DNA from: Cyanoderma ruficeps
Taxonomy: Eukaryota > Chordata > Aves > Passeriformes > Timaliidae
NCBI GenBank assembly: GCA_008694505.1
Contig: VZDJ01007749.1
Location: 5,539,773 to 5,603,772, forward strand
DNA length: 64,000 nucleotides
Reading direction: 5' to 3'
Part shown: one piece after another, positions 63,280-64,000 of the stretch
Position numbering within the stretch: position 1 is the first letter of the stretch
How the letters are laid out: every line of letters begins with the position of its first letter
The notes under the pieces: model-generated
Databases searched by the model: none
The model's input: the letters and a program-made list of their open reading frames with translations, nothing else
What the model was told of the DNA's origin: nothing
Position numbers and translations under genes: made by a program

Positions 63280-64000
63280 AAAATGAAATGAGAATTAAAG
63301 GAATGACATGAAATGAAAAGACATGAAAGGAAATAGAATGAAATGAATTTGGAACAAAATTGTGAAGTCAAAACAAAGGAATGGAATAGAGTGGAATGGA
63401 AACAACTGAACTTTGCTGAAATGATACTCATTGAAATCTTGAGATTTCATTTCATGAAAGGAAATGAAATGAGAAATCAAGGAATCGAGTGAAATGAAAA
63501 GACAGGAAAAGAAAAAAAATGAAATGTAATGCAATGCAACAAAAGTGAAAATTGTGAAATTATGTGAAAACAATAGAGTGGAGTGGGATGGGATGGGATG
63601 GAATGGACCAAAAGTTACTGAAAACAATACTCATTCAAATCCTGAGATTTCACTTCCTTGCATGTAGTAAAGAATTTTCATTTCCCTTAAGGGAATGAAA
63701 TGGGAAATCAACAAATAAATCGCAATGGATAGAAAGAGAGGGAAATAGAATGAAAGGAATTTAAATTTAGTTCATAAAATACAAAATCGTGAAAGAAATT
63801 GAAAAGAATGGAATGGAATGGAATGAACCTTCCTGAAATTTTACTCATTGAAATCTCGAGATTTCATTTCATGAAAGAAAATGAATTGAGAAATCAAGGA
63901 ATGAAGGGACATGAAAAGAAAAGAAAGGAAAAAAAATAAATTGTAATGCAACAAAAGAGAAAATTGTGAAAATGCGTGGAAAGAATGGAATGGAATGGAA
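63280..64000. repeat. GGAAT/GAAAT-rich satellite-like array with about 200-base higher-order period
   Basis: The last 720 bases consist of GAAAT-, GAAAG- and GGAAT-type words. On top of this there is a longer period: GAGATTT(T/C)A blocks recur at 63441, 63644 and 63858, and GGAAT clusters recur near 63379, 63580, 63803 and 63983. Other shared blocks are TACTCATT(G/C)AAATC before the palindrome and a GCAACAAAAG..GAAAATTGTGAAA segment. The array continues to the window edge, so its full size is unknown. The minus-strand open frame here (63295-63627) is repeat-derived and not a gene. Confidence 0.85.

Noticed and set aside
63295..63627. A 110-codon minus-strand frame rich in F, H, S and I.
   Set aside because: It is the translation of the GAAAT/GGAAT repeat array and carries no independent coding signal.

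Overview
This is a vertebrate nuclear window, most likely from a bird. It has small exons separated by kilobase-scale introns, GT...AG splice sites, and decayed CR1 LINE copies as the dominant interspersed repeat, with only simple repeats and one satellite-like array besides. I can support one protein-coding gene, SUSD4 (sushi domain-containing protein 4), on the + strand between about 27.0 and 56.8 kb. Its last seven coding exons are all present. They join in phase into about 440 codons that run from just after the signal peptide to the stop codon. The order is four sushi (CCP) modules, each on its own exon with phase 1-1 boundaries, then a transmembrane exon, then a cytoplasmic-tail exon with LPSY and PPAY motifs, and finally a 29-base terminal coding exon encoding EIPLMEEDP-stop. 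The exon with the start codon and signal peptide was not found and probably lies upstream of base 1.

Layout. Bases 1-27036 are non-coding, most likely the large first intron of SUSD4. They hold CR1 pieces near 2.5, 6.8-7.4, 14.7 and 17.1-17.3 kb, a (TAA)n microsatellite at 11.4-11.5 kb, a G-rich island with a quadruplex motif near 14.1 kb, and a 5-base N gap at 16860-16864. Bases 27037-55815 carry the exons, separated by introns of 7.3, 3.4, 13.9, 0.5, 1.2 and 1.2 kb. The 3' UTR runs to a polyadenylation signal at 56828. Bases 56.9-63.3 kb look intergenic, with one older CR1 copy and a pre-miRNA-like hairpin near 62.6 kb. From about 63.28 kb to the window edge there is a GGAAT/GAAAT-rich array with a roughly 200-base higher-order period and an embedded palindrome.

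No bacterial-style operons, CRISPR arrays, tRNA or rRNA genes were seen. The observations most worth a second look are the terminal satellite-like array, the 62.6 kb hairpin, the open reading frame that extends upstream of the fourth sushi exon, the intron-retention isoforms that would give soluble or tail-less SUSD4, the two unusual GTTT splice donors, and a few minus-strand coding-like patches with no recognised homologue.
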